Origin: GCA-2709075 sp038146865
Lineage (GTDB): Bacteria; Pseudomonadota; Alphaproteobacteria; MPNO01; UBA2964
Reading direction: 5' to 3'
Assembly (NCBI GenBank): GCA_038146865.1
Contig: JAYQSL010000006.1
Coordinates: forward strand, 124,001 to 188,000
Length of the DNA: 64,000 nt
In this document: in pieces, positions 26,471 to 36,082 of the stretch
Numbering within the stretch: position 1 is the stretch's first letter
Layout: every line of letters begins with the position of its first letter
Translations under genes and position numbers: made by a program
The notes under the pieces: model-generated
The model's input: only the letters and a program-made list of their open reading frames with translations
What the model was told of the DNA's origin: nothing
Database searches by the model: none

Positions 26471-27640
26471 ATGCCCCGAAATAATGTCTATGCGACCCTT
26501 TTGCTACCTGCCGCTTTACTTATGGGGTGCTCAATGGACATGCAGATGCCCTCTATGGATAGCCTGTGGCCGTCGTTTTTGGACAAAGAACCTAAAATTT
26601 CGGGGCCAAAGACTGTCAAAATTAGGCCATCAAAGGGAGAAAAAGCTAATCAGCCCCTGGTTAGTGTTGGATCACCCCCGACACTCAACTCAACAAATTT
26701 CATTCCACCCAATATTACCCCGGGCCAACAGACAGGCACTTTTGTTGGTCAAAAAGTCAGAATGCTTCGTAGCGAGCTCAAGCGAATGCAATCAGAGATC
26801 ACTCGCCAGAATAACTCATTGCAGCAGATTCGTGGGCAAACCAAAAGTAATGCCCAGTTATATCATAAATCGATCGGTTCAATTAATTCGAGGCTGCAAG
26901 TTGGCAGCACACCGGGCAACCCCTTCTTGGTCAGACAATGGAATATCGGACAACAGCAACTTTCAAAGATTGATGGCGATATCGGAAAAATGAATTCCCT
27001 CGCTAATGCTGTTTCAGGATCCAGCACAATGTCATCTTACTTGCTAGAAACTACCAGAGCTGCCTACGGGATAACTGGTGCAGTTGAGGAGGATCATCGC
27101 CAGCTGGCAATTCTCGAGGATGAGGTCAACAGAACAGTCGTTTTGATTGATCGATTGTTGAATGAGTTGAGCGAGGATATCGCAAGACAATCCGCTTATG
27201 TTTCAAATGAACGGTCAAATCTAACAACACTCTCACTAGCCATTAAAAATGGGGAATTGCTTGGCAGTAGCCTAGCCAATAGAGCCTACGCGCCGAGAAA
27301 CAATTCTTCGATGAACAATCGGTTAGATCCTGTGTCTAATCGGAGCCCACTAGTAGTGATTCGTTTCGACCGCCCAAACATTCAGTACAAGCAAGCATTA
27401 TATACCGCGGTCAATCAGGCTTTAAAGAGGCGCCCAGACGCCGGGTTTGATATCGTAGCTGTTACTGCTGCCCAGGGATCCAGCGCGAGAATCACGGTTG
27501 AGAGCAACAAAGCTAAACGAAACGCTGAAGCAGTTCTGCGGTCTCTTTCTGAGATGGGTTTACCTTTAGATCGCGTTAGGCTCTCATCAAAAACAAGTCG
27601 TTCTGCCCGATCTAATGAAGTACACGTTTTTGTAAGGTAA
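26471..27640 (+). CDS. Predicted lipoprotein with coiled coil and C-terminal periplasmic domain
   Basis: The 389-residue product starts with a signal sequence and lipobox LMGC, so it is a lipoprotein. A Pro/Ser/Thr-rich linker follows (about 25-90). Helical stretches with charged heptad-like patterns (about 95-130 and 195-245) suggest coiled coil. The C-terminal 100 residues (beginning SPLVVIRFDRPNIQYKQ, with conserved-looking NAEAVLRSLSEMGLP) have the look of an OmpA-like or similar periplasmic fold. It may link the outer membrane and the cell wall. I do not recognise a named family, and the intergenic stretch before it (26227-26470) shows nothing clear beyond weak hairpins. Confidence 0.75.
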   Translation: MPRNNVYATLLLPAALLMGCSMDMQMPSMDSLWPSFLDKEPKISGPKTVKIRPSKGEKANQPLVSVGSPPTLNSTNFIPPNITPGQQTGTFVGQKVRMLRSELKRMQSEITRQNNSLQQIRGQTKSNAQLYHKSIGSINSRLQVGSTPGNPFLVRQWNIGQQQLSKIDGDIGKMNSLANAVSGSSTMSSYLLETTRAAYGITGAVEEDHRQLAILEDEVNRTVVLIDRLLNELSEDIARQSAYVSNERSNLTTLSLAIKNGELLGSSLANRAYAPRNNSSMNNRLDPVSNRSPLVVIRFDRPNIQYKQALYTAVNQALKRRPDAGFDIVAVTAAQGSSARITVESNKAKRNAEAVLRSLSEMGLPLDRVRLSSKTSRSARSNEVHVFVR

Positions 27641-27761
27641 ACCGAGAGGGCACATCACTGCCTATCACCCAAAAGGCTAAATAACGACTGCAAGCAACGG
27701 GGAGTTTTATTTGGCATTGCCATCTTTTTGATTATTTAAGAAGTTGAATTTTTCCTAACCC

Positions 27762-27775
27762 CTTTGTATACAAAG
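27762..27775. repeat. 14-bp perfect palindrome downstream of panC
   Basis: CTTTGTATACAAAG reads the same on both strands. It lies 16 bases past the panC stop on the minus strand, and 120 bases past the lipoprotein gene on the plus strand. It could be a protein-binding site or simply chance in AT-rich DNA; it has no loop and is not a terminator. Confidence 0.4.
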
Positions 27776-27790
27776 TACACCTTGTGGGAT

Positions 27791-28630
27791 TTACAGCTGC
27801 AGGTTGTCAATCAGCCGAGTTTTCCCGATATTTGCGGCAGCTAGAAGTCTCGCTGGCCGATCGAACAATTCCATATTTTCGAGAGTCTCGGAATCACACA
27901 AGTTGAAATAATCAACCCGCGAAAACCCATTACTTCGTAATTCTTGATCAGCGTCTGCACAAACCTCGTTCGGGGCCTCTGGTCGCGCTTTTATCTCCTC
28001 CGCCGCCCGACATAGTGTTCGGTATAGCAAAGGTGCTAAACTTCTCTCAGAGCAAGATAGATAAGCATTGCGCGAAGAGAGCGCTAAACCATCTGAACCT
28101 CTCTGAATTGGAGCGGAGACAATTTCAACTGGAATATCGAGATCACTTGAGACTTTTCGGATGACCAACAGCTGCTGATAATCTTTTTCACCAAAAATGG
28201 CTTTGTCAGGCTGCGATTGCATCAACAGTTTTGTGACAACGGTCGCTACACCTTGGAAATGCCCCGGCCGAACCGCACCACATAGGGTGTTCGAGATCGC
28301 ACCAGGAATTACACTAGTTGAAAAACCATCCGGATACATTTCTTTACTATCAGGTGCAAAAAGCAAATCTGCGCCAACACCTTTTAGCATTTCTATGTCC
28401 TGCGAAAGATTTGACGGATAAGACTCTAGATCTTCATTCTTCCCAAACTGTGATGGGTTAATAAAAATCGTAATTATAGTTTGGTCACAGATGGTTTGAC
28501 CAAGCCTTACAAGACTCAAATGGCCTTCGTGAAGTGCGCCCATCGTTGGAATAAGCGCTACGGTTTTGCCCGCTCTTCGCCAATTGGATGCTGCCGCGCG
28601 AAGCGCATCTATGGTCCTAACAATGATCAT
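27791..28630 (-). CDS. panC: Pantothenate synthetase
   Basis: The 279-residue enzyme condenses pantoate and beta-alanine with ATP. It has the nucleotidyl transferase motif PTMGALHEGHLSLV near residues 29-42, the pantoate-site segment AIFGEKDYQQLLVIRK, and a KMSKS-like SSRNAYLS. It lies 23 bases downstream of panB, so the two form a pantothenate operon. The aspartate decarboxylase panD is not in the window. Confidence 0.97.
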   Translation of the reverse strand: MIIVRTIDALRAAASNWRRAGKTVALIPTMGALHEGHLSLVRLGQTICDQTIITIFINPSQFGKNEDLESYPSNLSQDIEMLKGVGADLLFAPDSKEMYPDGFSTSVIPGAISNTLCGAVRPGHFQGVATVVTKLLMQSQPDKAIFGEKDYQQLLVIRKVSSDLDIPVEIVSAPIQRGSDGLALSSRNAYLSCSERSLAPLLYRTLCRAAEEIKARPEAPNEVCADADQELRSNGFSRVDYFNLCDSETLENMELFDRPARLLAAANIGKTRLIDNLQL

Positions 28631-28653
28631 ATCAATGATACCTTAAACGATAT

Positions 28654-29487
28654 TTATTCTTTTTTTACCGCAGAAGACTTGAAGACATTTTCAGGACCCG
28701 GAAAGCGACGCGCTTTGACATCCTCTGCGTAGCTAGTCGCTGCTTTTTCTATTTCCAAACTGAGATCAGCATAACGCTTCACAAAACGCGGTGTAAAATC
28801 GTTGAATAATCCAAGCATATCCTCTGATACCAGAACTTGACCATCGCACTCTGCACTCGCCCCTATACCTATAGTGGGGATTGGAACCGAGTGGGTGACA
28901 GCCCGGCCAATTGGTTCCATAACTCCTTCAACAACAATAGAGAATGCTCCCGCATCGGAGATAGCTCTGGCGTCAGAAATAATGGCAGCGGAGTCTTCTT
29001 TGTCCCTTCCAACAGCCTGATAACCGCCCAGCTTATTTACACTTTGGGGCATTAATCCTACATGCCCCATAACCGGGATCCCACGGTCCACCAAAAAGGC
29101 AACCGTTTCTGCCATTTCAGTACCACCCTCAATCTTAACAGCGCCACACCCAGTTCTCTTGATGATTTTCGCAGCGTTTCGAAAGGCTTGTTCAGGTGAC
29201 TCCTGATAGGTGCCAAATGGCATGTCGACAGTTACACAAGCCTTTGAGGACCCGCGAACCACAGCAGCCCCATGCCCGATCATCATTTCCAAAGTCACCC
29301 CGAGCGTGCTAGGCAAACCATAGAGAACCATACCAACAGAATCGCCGACAATAAAAACATCCGTTACCGCATCCAGAAATGATGCCATTGGCGCGCTGTA
29401 AGCCGTTAAGGAAACGATCGGTTCACCTCCCTTTCTGGCCTTTAAATCAGGAGCAGTAATTCGACTTTTTTTATTAGATACGCTCAC
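28654..29487 (-). CDS. panB: 3-methyl-2-oxobutanoate hydroxymethyltransferase
   Basis: The roughly 277-residue protein transfers a hydroxymethyl group from methylene-THF to ketoisovalerate, the first step to pantothenate. It contains the TIM-barrel signatures VSLTAYSAPMASFLD, VGDSVGMVLYG and GHVGLMPQSVNKLGGY. The GTG at 29487 is chosen because AGGAG stands seven bases upstream (complement of 29495-29499); an open extension to 29523 has no such signal. It is divergent from ggt across about 120 bases, which must hold promoters for both. Confidence 0.96.
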   Translation of the reverse strand: MSVSNKKSRITAPDLKARKGGEPIVSLTAYSAPMASFLDAVTDVFIVGDSVGMVLYGLPSTLGVTLEMMIGHGAAVVRGSSKACVTVDMPFGTYQESPEQAFRNAAKIIKRTGCGAVKIEGGTEMAETVAFLVDRGIPVMGHVGLMPQSVNKLGGYQAVGRDKEDSAAIISDARAISDAGAFSIVVEGVMEPIGRAVTHSVPIPTIGIGASAECDGQVLVSEDMLGLFNDFTPRFVKRYADLSLEIEKAATSYAEDVKARRFPGPENVFKSSAVKKE

Positions 29488-29608
29488 CTGGAAACTCCTA
29501 ATTTCATCACCTATTGTCACCAAATCGGCAAACCCGCTAGGATATTTACCTTTAAAACCACACTCGTAAAAGATATTTCCAACGCTTCCCTAGATCGAGA
29601 GAAAATTT

Positions 29609-31363
29609 GTGATTGCATTAAACAAAATTTTACCAAATCTCATTTGGTTGATCAGCGCCACATTTTTGAGTGGATGTGCCAATTCGCCAGTCTTCAACCT
29701 CACCGAAAAAAAGTCGGTCTACGCCAAAAATCACATGGTTAGCGCTGCTAACCCGCACGCGACACAGGCCGGCCTCGATATCCTGAGAGCAGGGGGAAGC
29801 GCTGTCGATGCCGCAATCGCAGTCCAAATGGTCCTGACCCTTGTCGAGCCTCAAGCCTCTGGCATTGGCGGCGGTGGGTTCCTGCTGCATTTCAAACCTA
29901 GGACAGATCACACATCTTCCCTGCTCTCTGCTTATGATGGGAGGGAAACAGCACCCAGCGGAACAACTGAAACTTTGTTTTTAAGGGAAGATGGAAAACC
30001 TCTGTCATGGGATGAACGGAAAATTGGCGGAAAAAGCGTAGGGGTTCCTGGGATAATTCGAATGCTGGCTCTTGCCCATAAAGATCATGGACGCCTGCCC
30101 TGGAAAAAACTTTTTGAACCCGCCATCCGACTGGCGCGAGAGGGATTCCGGGTGTCTCCTCGACTAAATAAAATGATCCGGCGTGACAAATTTTTGGCCA
30201 ATTTCCCAAACGCCGCCAACTTTTACTATCTACCGGGTGGAACACCACTCCCAGTAGGCCACCTACTTAAAAATCTCCAACTAGGGAACACCCTATCCCG
30301 AGTGGCCAATGAGGGGCCAGAGGCGTTCTACATAGGAGATATTCCGGAGGCGATCTCACGAGAGGTCCGCAAAACGCACCATCTCCCAAGCCAGATGAAA
30401 GAGAGTGATATCAAAAATTATAAGGCCAAACGCCGCTCCATTCTCTGCCTACCCTATCGTAGTTGGAATATTTGCGGAATGCCCCCGCCCACCTCTGGGG
30501 GAATAACAACTATCCAAATTTTAAAGTTACTTGAGAGGTTTGACCTGTCCCAGATTGCACCCGGATCCGCCAAGGCAATCCACCTTATATCTGAGGCCAG
30601 CCGTCTCGCATTTGCGGATCGCAATCAGTATCTTGGTGATCCAGATTTTTTACAGATACCCGTTCAGGGTCTACTCGATGAGAGTTATCTTCGGCGGCGG
30701 GCATTGGAGATCTCTCCGTTTCAGGCCATGGGAAAGGCAAAACCGGGAAACCCAGTTTCAGAAAAACGACTCTCCTCCTTGAGTTCAGATGAGGGAGACC
30801 AAAGACCAGACTCGACAAGCCATATTTCAATTATTGATAAATATGGAGAGGCTATCTCAATGACGACGAGTATCGGAACCGCTTTTGGTTCAAGGATCAT
30901 GGTTAAAGGGTTCATGCTTAATGACCAATTGGCAGACTTCTCTCCACTCCCCCGCGACAAATCTGGAACACCGAAAGCTAATAGGCCAGGGTCAAAAAAA
31001 AGACCTCGCAGCTCGATGGCCCCGACCTTTGTCCTGGATAAAGAAGGCAGGCTCGTTATGGCTGTAGGTTCGCCAGGAGGATCAAGCATAATCGGATATG
31101 TCGTAAAAACTCTTGTTGCGGCTTTGGATTGGAACTTACCGATGCAAGCGGCAATAGATTTACCTAATTTTATTAATAAGAATGGGCGCACTGAACTAGA
31201 AAAAGATACACCCATTACTACTTTTTCTGAGACTCTCGAATCCTTAGGCCATAAAATTCATATCCGAAATAAAACTAGTGGTTTACACGGTATCCGTATT
31301 GGAAAGGGGCAACTTGAAGGGGGAGCTGACAAACGGCGAGAGGGTATAGTTTTAGGTGACTGA
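29609..31363 (+). CDS. ggt: Gamma-glutamyltransferase/glutathione hydrolase
   Basis: The 584-residue precursor has an N-terminal hydrophobic segment with lipobox LSGC, so it may be a lipoprotein of the periplasm. The large-subunit signature GIGGGGFLL is near residue 90. The self-cleavage nucleophile is the Thr of DSTSHISIID (Thr403), which would split the chain into the usual large and small subunits; the small subunit keeps SMTTSIG, FMLNDQLADF and SPGGSSI. It breaks down glutathione outside the cytoplasm. The start is GTG 29609. Confidence 0.93.
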   Translation: MIALNKILPNLIWLISATFLSGCANSPVFNLTEKKSVYAKNHMVSAANPHATQAGLDILRAGGSAVDAAIAVQMVLTLVEPQASGIGGGGFLLHFKPRTDHTSSLLSAYDGRETAPSGTTETLFLREDGKPLSWDERKIGGKSVGVPGIIRMLALAHKDHGRLPWKKLFEPAIRLAREGFRVSPRLNKMIRRDKFLANFPNAANFYYLPGGTPLPVGHLLKNLQLGNTLSRVANEGPEAFYIGDIPEAISREVRKTHHLPSQMKESDIKNYKAKRRSILCLPYRSWNICGMPPPTSGGITTIQILKLLERFDLSQIAPGSAKAIHLISEASRLAFADRNQYLGDPDFLQIPVQGLLDESYLRRRALEISPFQAMGKAKPGNPVSEKRLSSLSSDEGDQRPDSTSHISIIDKYGEAISMTTSIGTAFGSRIMVKGFMLNDQLADFSPLPRDKSGTPKANRPGSKKRPRSSMAPTFVLDKEGRLVMAVGSPGGSSIIGYVVKTLVAALDWNLPMQAAIDLPNFINKNGRTELEKDTPITTFSETLESLGHKIHIRNKTSGLHGIRIGKGQLEGGADKRREGIVLGD

Positions 31364-31380
31364 AAAATGCTTTTCCTAAT

Positions 31381-32283
31381 TTGTTAAATTTTTTTCACCG
31401 ATGGCCTGGAACCGTTCGTGGCGCCATTTGGATGGTCTTGGGTGGGACCTCACTCGTACTCCTCGCGGTAACCATCCGAGACCTTCAAGATAGGTACGGC
31501 GTTTTGCAAATGATTTTTATGCGGAGCGTCATAAGCCTTTTACTAATCCTTCCCTGGGTCCTAAAGCAAAGGCGAAAAGATCTTCAAACGAGGCGGCTTG
31601 GGCTTCATTGCTTCCGTAACACTATCCATTATGTAGGCAACGTCGGCTGGTTTATTGGCGTGACCCTTGTTCCCCTTGCGGACCTCTCTGCCCTGCAATT
31701 TACCGTACCGTTATTTACCATCTGCTTTGCTGCGTTATTCTTACCCGAAAGGGTTGGATCACACCGCTGGATTGCTACTGCGATCGGCTTCGCAGGTGCC
31801 TTAGTCGTCATCAGGCCCGGATTTATAGAAATTAGTTTAGGGACAATCGCGGTAGTTTCTTCAGCTGCCTGTTATGCCGCCTCGCAAGTATCAACGAAAT
31901 CTCTCTCTCAGACAGACAATCCAAACGCAATATTGTTTTATATGTCGATAATTTTCATACCAATTTCTATGGGGCCCGCATTGGTGGATTGGGTTACACC
32001 ATCGTGGGAAGATGCTTTTTCCATATTTTTACTTGGTTTTTTTGGTTATCTCGCTCATGCCTGCATAATTCGTTCTTTTGCCGCCGCGGACGCAAGTTTT
32101 GTAATGCCATTTGATTTTGTTCGGCTTCCAATTGCCGCGGCGATAGGGTTTTTCCTTTATTATGAAAAGCCCGATCTTTGGGTCTGGATTGGTGCCATCA
32201 TCATATTTGGCGCAACATATTTTAATACATGGAGAGAAACGCGCAAAACAGGGGATGGCCGAGAAGAAAAGGTTGATCAATAA
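31381..32283 (+). CDS. DMT-family transporter (two EamA domains)
   Basis: The 300-residue protein has about ten hydrophobic helices arranged as two EamA repeats, with the usual features VVLVPLADLSALQFTVPLF-like and YFNTWRE at the end. DMT proteins carry amino acids, nucleotide precursors or drugs; the substrate is not predictable here. The TTG at 31381 is the first start in frame, 17 bases after the ggt stop; no ribosome binding site is evident, so the true start may be downstream. Confidence 0.87.
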   Translation: MLNFFHRWPGTVRGAIWMVLGGTSLVLLAVTIRDLQDRYGVLQMIFMRSVISLLLILPWVLKQRRKDLQTRRLGLHCFRNTIHYVGNVGWFIGVTLVPLADLSALQFTVPLFTICFAALFLPERVGSHRWIATAIGFAGALVVIRPGFIEISLGTIAVVSSAACYAASQVSTKSLSQTDNPNAILFYMSIIFIPISMGPALVDWVTPSWEDAFSIFLLGFFGYLAHACIIRSFAAADASFVMPFDFVRLPIAAAIGFFLYYEKPDLWVWIGAIIIFGATYFNTWRETRKTGDGREEKVDQ

Positions 32284-32332
32284 TTTTAATTGTAAGAACT
32301 TCTCAGAAGCGGCTCGCTGTAAAGGAACTAAT

Positions 32333-32740
32333 ATGAGACCTTTTAGAATTTCAAAAATTGATCACGTCGTTATTAGGGTTTCAGATATTCAAAAATCTAT
32401 AGAATTTTACAGAGATATTTTGGGTTGCACCGAAGCAAGAATTAAGTCCGGATCTGGCCTTTACCAATATCAGGCTGGAACTTCCATGATTGATCTAGTT
32501 CCTCAAGAGAGCGAACTGGGGAGAAGAGGCGGATATGGATCTCCTCAAAAAGGTCGAAACGTCGATCATATTGCCCTATCAATTGATGGATTTGACGAGC
32601 TTTCTCTCAGAGAATACCTAGAAGGATACGGAATAGAAGTTGTTGAATCTGGTCGTCGTTTTGGTGCTGATGGATACGGGCCCTCCATCTATTTTTCCGA
32701 CCCAGACGATAATATAATCGAGTTAAAAGGACCCTCTTAG
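32333..32740 (+). CDS. VOC-family (glyoxalase-like) protein
   Basis: The 135-residue protein has the two beta-alpha-beta-beta-beta repeats of the vicinal oxygen chelate fold: KIDHVVIRVSDIQKSIEFYRD at the start and DHIALSIDGFDE, ending in SDPDDNIIELKG. The His in IDHVV and the Glu in NIIELKG are the usual metal ligands. ATG 32333 is chosen for its AAGGA ribosome binding site; the frame is open further upstream into the DMT gene. It could be a glyoxalase, a dioxygenase-like lyase or a resistance protein; no assignment is possible. Confidence 0.85.
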   Translation: MRPFRISKIDHVVIRVSDIQKSIEFYRDILGCTEARIKSGSGLYQYQAGTSMIDLVPQESELGRRGGYGSPQKGRNVDHIALSIDGFDELSLREYLEGYGIEVVESGRRFGADGYGPSIYFSDPDDNIIELKGPS

Positions 32741-32770
32741 AATTAGCCTACATCATTTTAAGGATAGAGA

Positions 32771-33394
32771 ATGTTAAAAATTTTAGGTCGAAAAACGTCA
32801 TCAAATGTCCAGAAAGTTCTATGGGCATGCGGGGAAATGGAACTTGATTTCGAACGGGAGGATATAGGAGGACCGTTTGGGGGTAATGATCAAGACAAAT
32901 ATTTAGCTTTAAATCCAAACGGGCTAGTCCCAACAATAATAGAAGAAGACGGCTTTACGTTATGGGAGTCCAATTCATGCACAAGATATCTAACAAAGAA
33001 ATTTGATTTTGGCGGAATTTATCCCAAAGACCCACAGATTTTAGCCGATGCAGAGCGCTGGATGGATTGGCAGTTAACCGTCTGCAGTCCCTCACTCGTC
33101 CCTGTGTTTAGAGGGCTTATTAGGACACCAGCTGAGAAGCGCGACATCCCCGCTATTAACAAAGCGCGGGATGGATTATCAAAATCTATGTCGATGCTTG
33201 ATACAAATTTAGCTAACCGACAATATATGACAGGGTCAAAATTTTCTATCGGTGATATTCCAGTTGGGATCGCTGCCTACAGATGGTTCGAGATGCCAAT
33301 AGAACGTGAAGATTATCCCAACCTAAAGCGCTGGTTTGACCTCCTTGCAGAGAGACCAGCATTCCAGGAGCATATCATGCAGGGTTTGGAATAA
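32771..33394 (+). CDS. Glutathione S-transferase
   Basis: The 207-residue protein has a thioredoxin-fold N domain (MLKILGRKTSSNVQKVLW, with GLVPTIIEEDGFTLWESNS for glutathione binding) and an all-helical C domain containing the conserved FSIGDIPVGI. Ser in the TSSNV stretch is a likely catalytic residue. Theta- or beta-like GSTs of this kind detoxify electrophiles. It lies 30 bases downstream of the VOC gene, and the ggt gene close by makes a small glutathione theme. Confidence 0.92.
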   Translation: MLKILGRKTSSNVQKVLWACGEMELDFEREDIGGPFGGNDQDKYLALNPNGLVPTIIEEDGFTLWESNSCTRYLTKKFDFGGIYPKDPQILADAERWMDWQLTVCSPSLVPVFRGLIRTPAEKRDIPAINKARDGLSKSMSMLDTNLANRQYMTGSKFSIGDIPVGIAAYRWFEMPIEREDYPNLKRWFDLLAERPAFQEHIMQGLE

Positions 33395-33414
33395 CATTTC
33401 GCGATGGTCAGTCT

Positions 33415-34290
33415 CTATTCCTCAGAGTACCGAGCTTCGGCCAAGTAATAGTCATCAAATCCCACCACATTTCGAAGGTGTGAAAACTCAGAGAGCCCTT
33501 CAGGGGTTTTGCCGCGTGATAGAGAGATCAGAGCTCTCTCCATCGCCGACATCGCAGAGTTCAACAAGGTCAAAGGGTATAATACAATGCTAAATCCCAT
33601 GGCCTGAAGCATTTCTACGGAAAGAAGGGGTGTATCCCCCTGCTCCACCAAATTTGCCATCTTTGGGCCAGGCACACGCTTACAAAACGCCTCCATTTCT
33701 GCTTCTGATTGCGGAGCTTCAAGAAATAAAATATCTGCACCAGCCTCCGCGAAAGCCTGCATGCGCCACATTGCCTCATCGAAACCGTCGGTCGCACGAG
33801 CATCGGTGCGCGCCATAATCAGAATATTTGCGCCTTCCTCTCGAGCGTCGATAGCTGCCCGCACACGCAGGAGGGCTTCAGTTCGTTCAACCACAGCCTT
33901 ACCTTTGGTATGACCGCACCTTTTCGGCGCTACCTGGTCTTCGATCATGGCGCATGCGAAACCTGCTTGCGCAAACCCCTCGATAGTCCGGCGCACATTT
34001 AAGGCGTTTCCATACCCTGTGTCTGCATCTCCAATAACCGGTATCTTAACCGAGTTGCAAATATTACGACCCTGATCAATCATCTCACCATAAGAAATAA
34101 GGCCTGTATCGGGCATTCCTAATCTAGCTGCAGACACAGCAAACCCACTCATGAACGACATATCGAAACCTGCGCGCTCCACAAGGCGGGCAGATAGCGC
34201 ATCAAAACAGGCTGGAGCCAAATGCGCCTTCCCGTCTGAAACCAGGCTTCTTAATTTCTCAGGTGCAGATAAATTAGACACAGAATTCAT
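33415..34290 (-). CDS. Isocitrate lyase/PEP mutase family protein
   Basis: The 291-residue protein belongs to the PEP mutase/isocitrate lyase superfamily. It has the signature KRCGHTKGK (in EDQVAPKRCGHTKGK) and the metal-binding segments GDADTGYGN and ARTDAR. Members include 2-methylisocitrate lyase, oxaloacetate decarboxylase and carboxyvinyl-phosphonate mutase; the sequence alone does not decide. No prp genes are adjacent. Its first codon overlaps the stop of the small membrane protein gene upstream (ATGA), so the two are translationally coupled. Confidence 0.9.
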   Translation of the reverse strand: MNSVSNLSAPEKLRSLVSDGKAHLAPACFDALSARLVERAGFDMSFMSGFAVSAARLGMPDTGLISYGEMIDQGRNICNSVKIPVIGDADTGYGNALNVRRTIEGFAQAGFACAMIEDQVAPKRCGHTKGKAVVERTEALLRVRAAIDAREEGANILIMARTDARATDGFDEAMWRMQAFAEAGADILFLEAPQSEAEMEAFCKRVPGPKMANLVEQGDTPLLSVEMLQAMGFSIVLYPLTLLNSAMSAMERALISLSRGKTPEGLSEFSHLRNVVGFDDYYLAEARYSEE

Positions 34291-34472
34291 TCAGCTTTTC
34301 CATGATCGAAACTGACTTGGATCAAGCGAAAGATAAACCAGATTGCAAACGCAAAGAAAAGCAGACCTCCCCAATAGCCAAAACCGTTACCGGCGACACT
34401 CGCCACGAAAAGGCCGCAGATAGCTAGGACAAGCATTACGCCACCCATAATCCAGTTACTCACATTGTTCAT
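34287..34472 (-). CDS. Small hypothetical membrane protein
   Basis: The 61-residue product is almost wholly hydrophobic, with two predicted membrane helices and a charged C-terminal end (SFDHGKAE). The frame is open further upstream, but ATG 34472 gives a sensible short membrane protein and the longer version would begin with polar, unlikely sequence. It sits just ahead of the PEP-mutase-family gene with a 4-base overlap. The function is unknown. Confidence 0.65.
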   Translation of the reverse strand: MNNVSNWIMGGVMLVLAICGLFVASVAGNGFGYWGGLLFFAFAIWFIFRLIQVSFDHGKAE

Positions 34473-34633
34473 TTGTACCACTCCAATTTCACACACCTCT
34501 ATTGACAACAATAAAGTCAAATCCATCTTTCCTGTACTTATTATCCCCAAATCGACAACCAAGCTATCCGACCTGCCAATTTTTTTAACCAAACTGTAAA
34601 CGCAGGTGCCCTAATCAGATTTTTCTCATAGCT

Positions 34634-36058
34634 TCAACCAAAGCCTAGTAAAAATTTGACCAATCTCTTAGTACGCGTGCTAAATAATTTCGGAGCAAAA
34701 AAGGCTCCCGCCGCGCGCTTATTTATCTCTCCCAACGTGGGATAAGGCAAAATTAGTTCGGTTAGCTTTTTAATATTCATTCCCTTTGAGATTGGCATGG
34801 CCCAGGTTTGGATTATCTCGCCAGCGTTATCGCCTACAATCCCAACTCCCAGAATTTTGCCACGCTTGGAGGTAACTACTTTAACAACACCATGAGTGTC
34901 TCGGCTAACTTGAGCGCGATCATTCTCAGAAAATGGAATAGTAACTAGTTGAGCAGTATTAAATTTTACTTTTGCTTCATGAAAAGTCATACCGATTTGT
35001 GCAAGTTCTGGTTTCGTAAAGGTAACCCTGGGCATCGCACGATAATCCGTTCTGGCAGGTATTCGGAAAAGGACATTCCGAATTATGACTCCAGCTTGAT
35101 AAGATGCTGCGTGGGTATAATTATGCGCCCCCACTACGTCTCCTAGAGCAAAAACATTTTTGTTGGTAGTTCTTAGCCGCCGATCTACTGAGACGCCTCC
35201 CGATCCAAATTCAATGCCGGCTTTCTCTAATTCTAATCCAGAAATTGTCGGCTTTCTTCCGGTAGCAACCAGTATATGCGAACCCTTAAATTGAATATTT
35301 TTACCGGAAGTGTTTATGCGTATTTGAATTTCTTTGGCAACGCCTGATGCGTTTTCAACCGTCGCGCCTTCTATGATCTTCACACCTTCCGCTAATATTT
35401 TTTCCCGGACCAATGCTGTAAGCTCCGAGTCCTCTTTTCCTAAAATTCGTGAAGCCTCAAGAACTGTCACGTCTGCGCCCAACCTTTTAACAGCTTGAGC
35501 CAATTCCAGGCCAATGGGCCCGCCGCCTATCACTATGAGGTGCTTTATCGGCTGATTATTGTCGAAAATAGTCTGGTTGGTTAAAAATGGGGTTTTATCA
35601 AGCCCAGGGATTGGAGGTATAATTGGTTGTGACCCGGTTGCTAATACAAATTTCTTTGCCTTTACTCGAAAATCTCCTGCTCGCAGCGTATTGGGATCCA
35701 AAAAAGCCCCTGACTCCCTAATGACTTGGACACCCATATTTTCAAATCGCTCTTGAGAATCATGGTGCGCAATTTGGTCGATAGCTGTCTTTATATGACA
35801 ACGTACTTTTGCCCAATCCACGACCGGCTCTACGTCTTGAATGCCAAATCGGGATAAATGACGGACCTTGTAAGCGGCCTCGGCGGCAGCAATAAGAGCT
35901 TTAGATGGCACGCAGCCATAATTCAAACAATCACCGCCCATTAGCCCCGCCTCGACCAAAATAACTTTGGCCCCCATTTGGGCAGAGCCCGCCGCGACGG
36001 AAAGACCGCCAGAACCGGCCCCAATAACACAAATATCTGTTTGAACTGTTTCCATCAA
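34634..36058 (-). CDS. FAD-dependent pyridine nucleotide-disulfide oxidoreductase (mercuric reductase-like)
   Basis: The 474-residue protein is a class I flavoprotein disulfide reductase: FAD motif GAGSGGLS, redox pair CLNYGC (Cys44 and Cys49), NAD(P) motif GGGPIGLE, and the C-terminal dimerisation domain. The C-terminal segment has PYPTLGE where dihydrolipoamide dehydrogenases carry HPTxSE, so the catalytic His is Tyr, as in MerA-type enzymes. No heavy-metal N-terminal domain or mer gene is present. It lies 24 bases downstream of a TVP38 gene, a common pairing whose role is unclear. Confidence 0.92.
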   Translation of the reverse strand: MMETVQTDICVIGAGSGGLSVAAGSAQMGAKVILVEAGLMGGDCLNYGCVPSKALIAAAEAAYKVRHLSRFGIQDVEPVVDWAKVRCHIKTAIDQIAHHDSQERFENMGVQVIRESGAFLDPNTLRAGDFRVKAKKFVLATGSQPIIPPIPGLDKTPFLTNQTIFDNNQPIKHLIVIGGGPIGLELAQAVKRLGADVTVLEASRILGKEDSELTALVREKILAEGVKIIEGATVENASGVAKEIQIRINTSGKNIQFKGSHILVATGRKPTISGLELEKAGIEFGSGGVSVDRRLRTTNKNVFALGDVVGAHNYTHAASYQAGVIIRNVLFRIPARTDYRAMPRVTFTKPELAQIGMTFHEAKVKFNTAQLVTIPFSENDRAQVSRDTHGVVKVVTSKRGKILGVGIVGDNAGEIIQTWAMPISKGMNIKKLTELILPYPTLGEINKRAAGAFFAPKLFSTRTKRLVKFLLGFG

Positions 36059-36082
36059 ATTTACATTTCACAAAACTTGGCA

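Noticed and set aside
26361..26993. A 210-codon open frame overlapping the start of the lipoprotein gene
   Set aside because: Its translation is rich in Trp, Cys and Arg without a fold; the 26471 frame has a clear lipobox and a sensible composition.
34634..36058. Dihydrolipoamide dehydrogenase or true mercuric reductase
   Set aside because: The C-terminal catalytic His is replaced and no oxo-acid dehydrogenase or mer genes are near; only the broad family was called.
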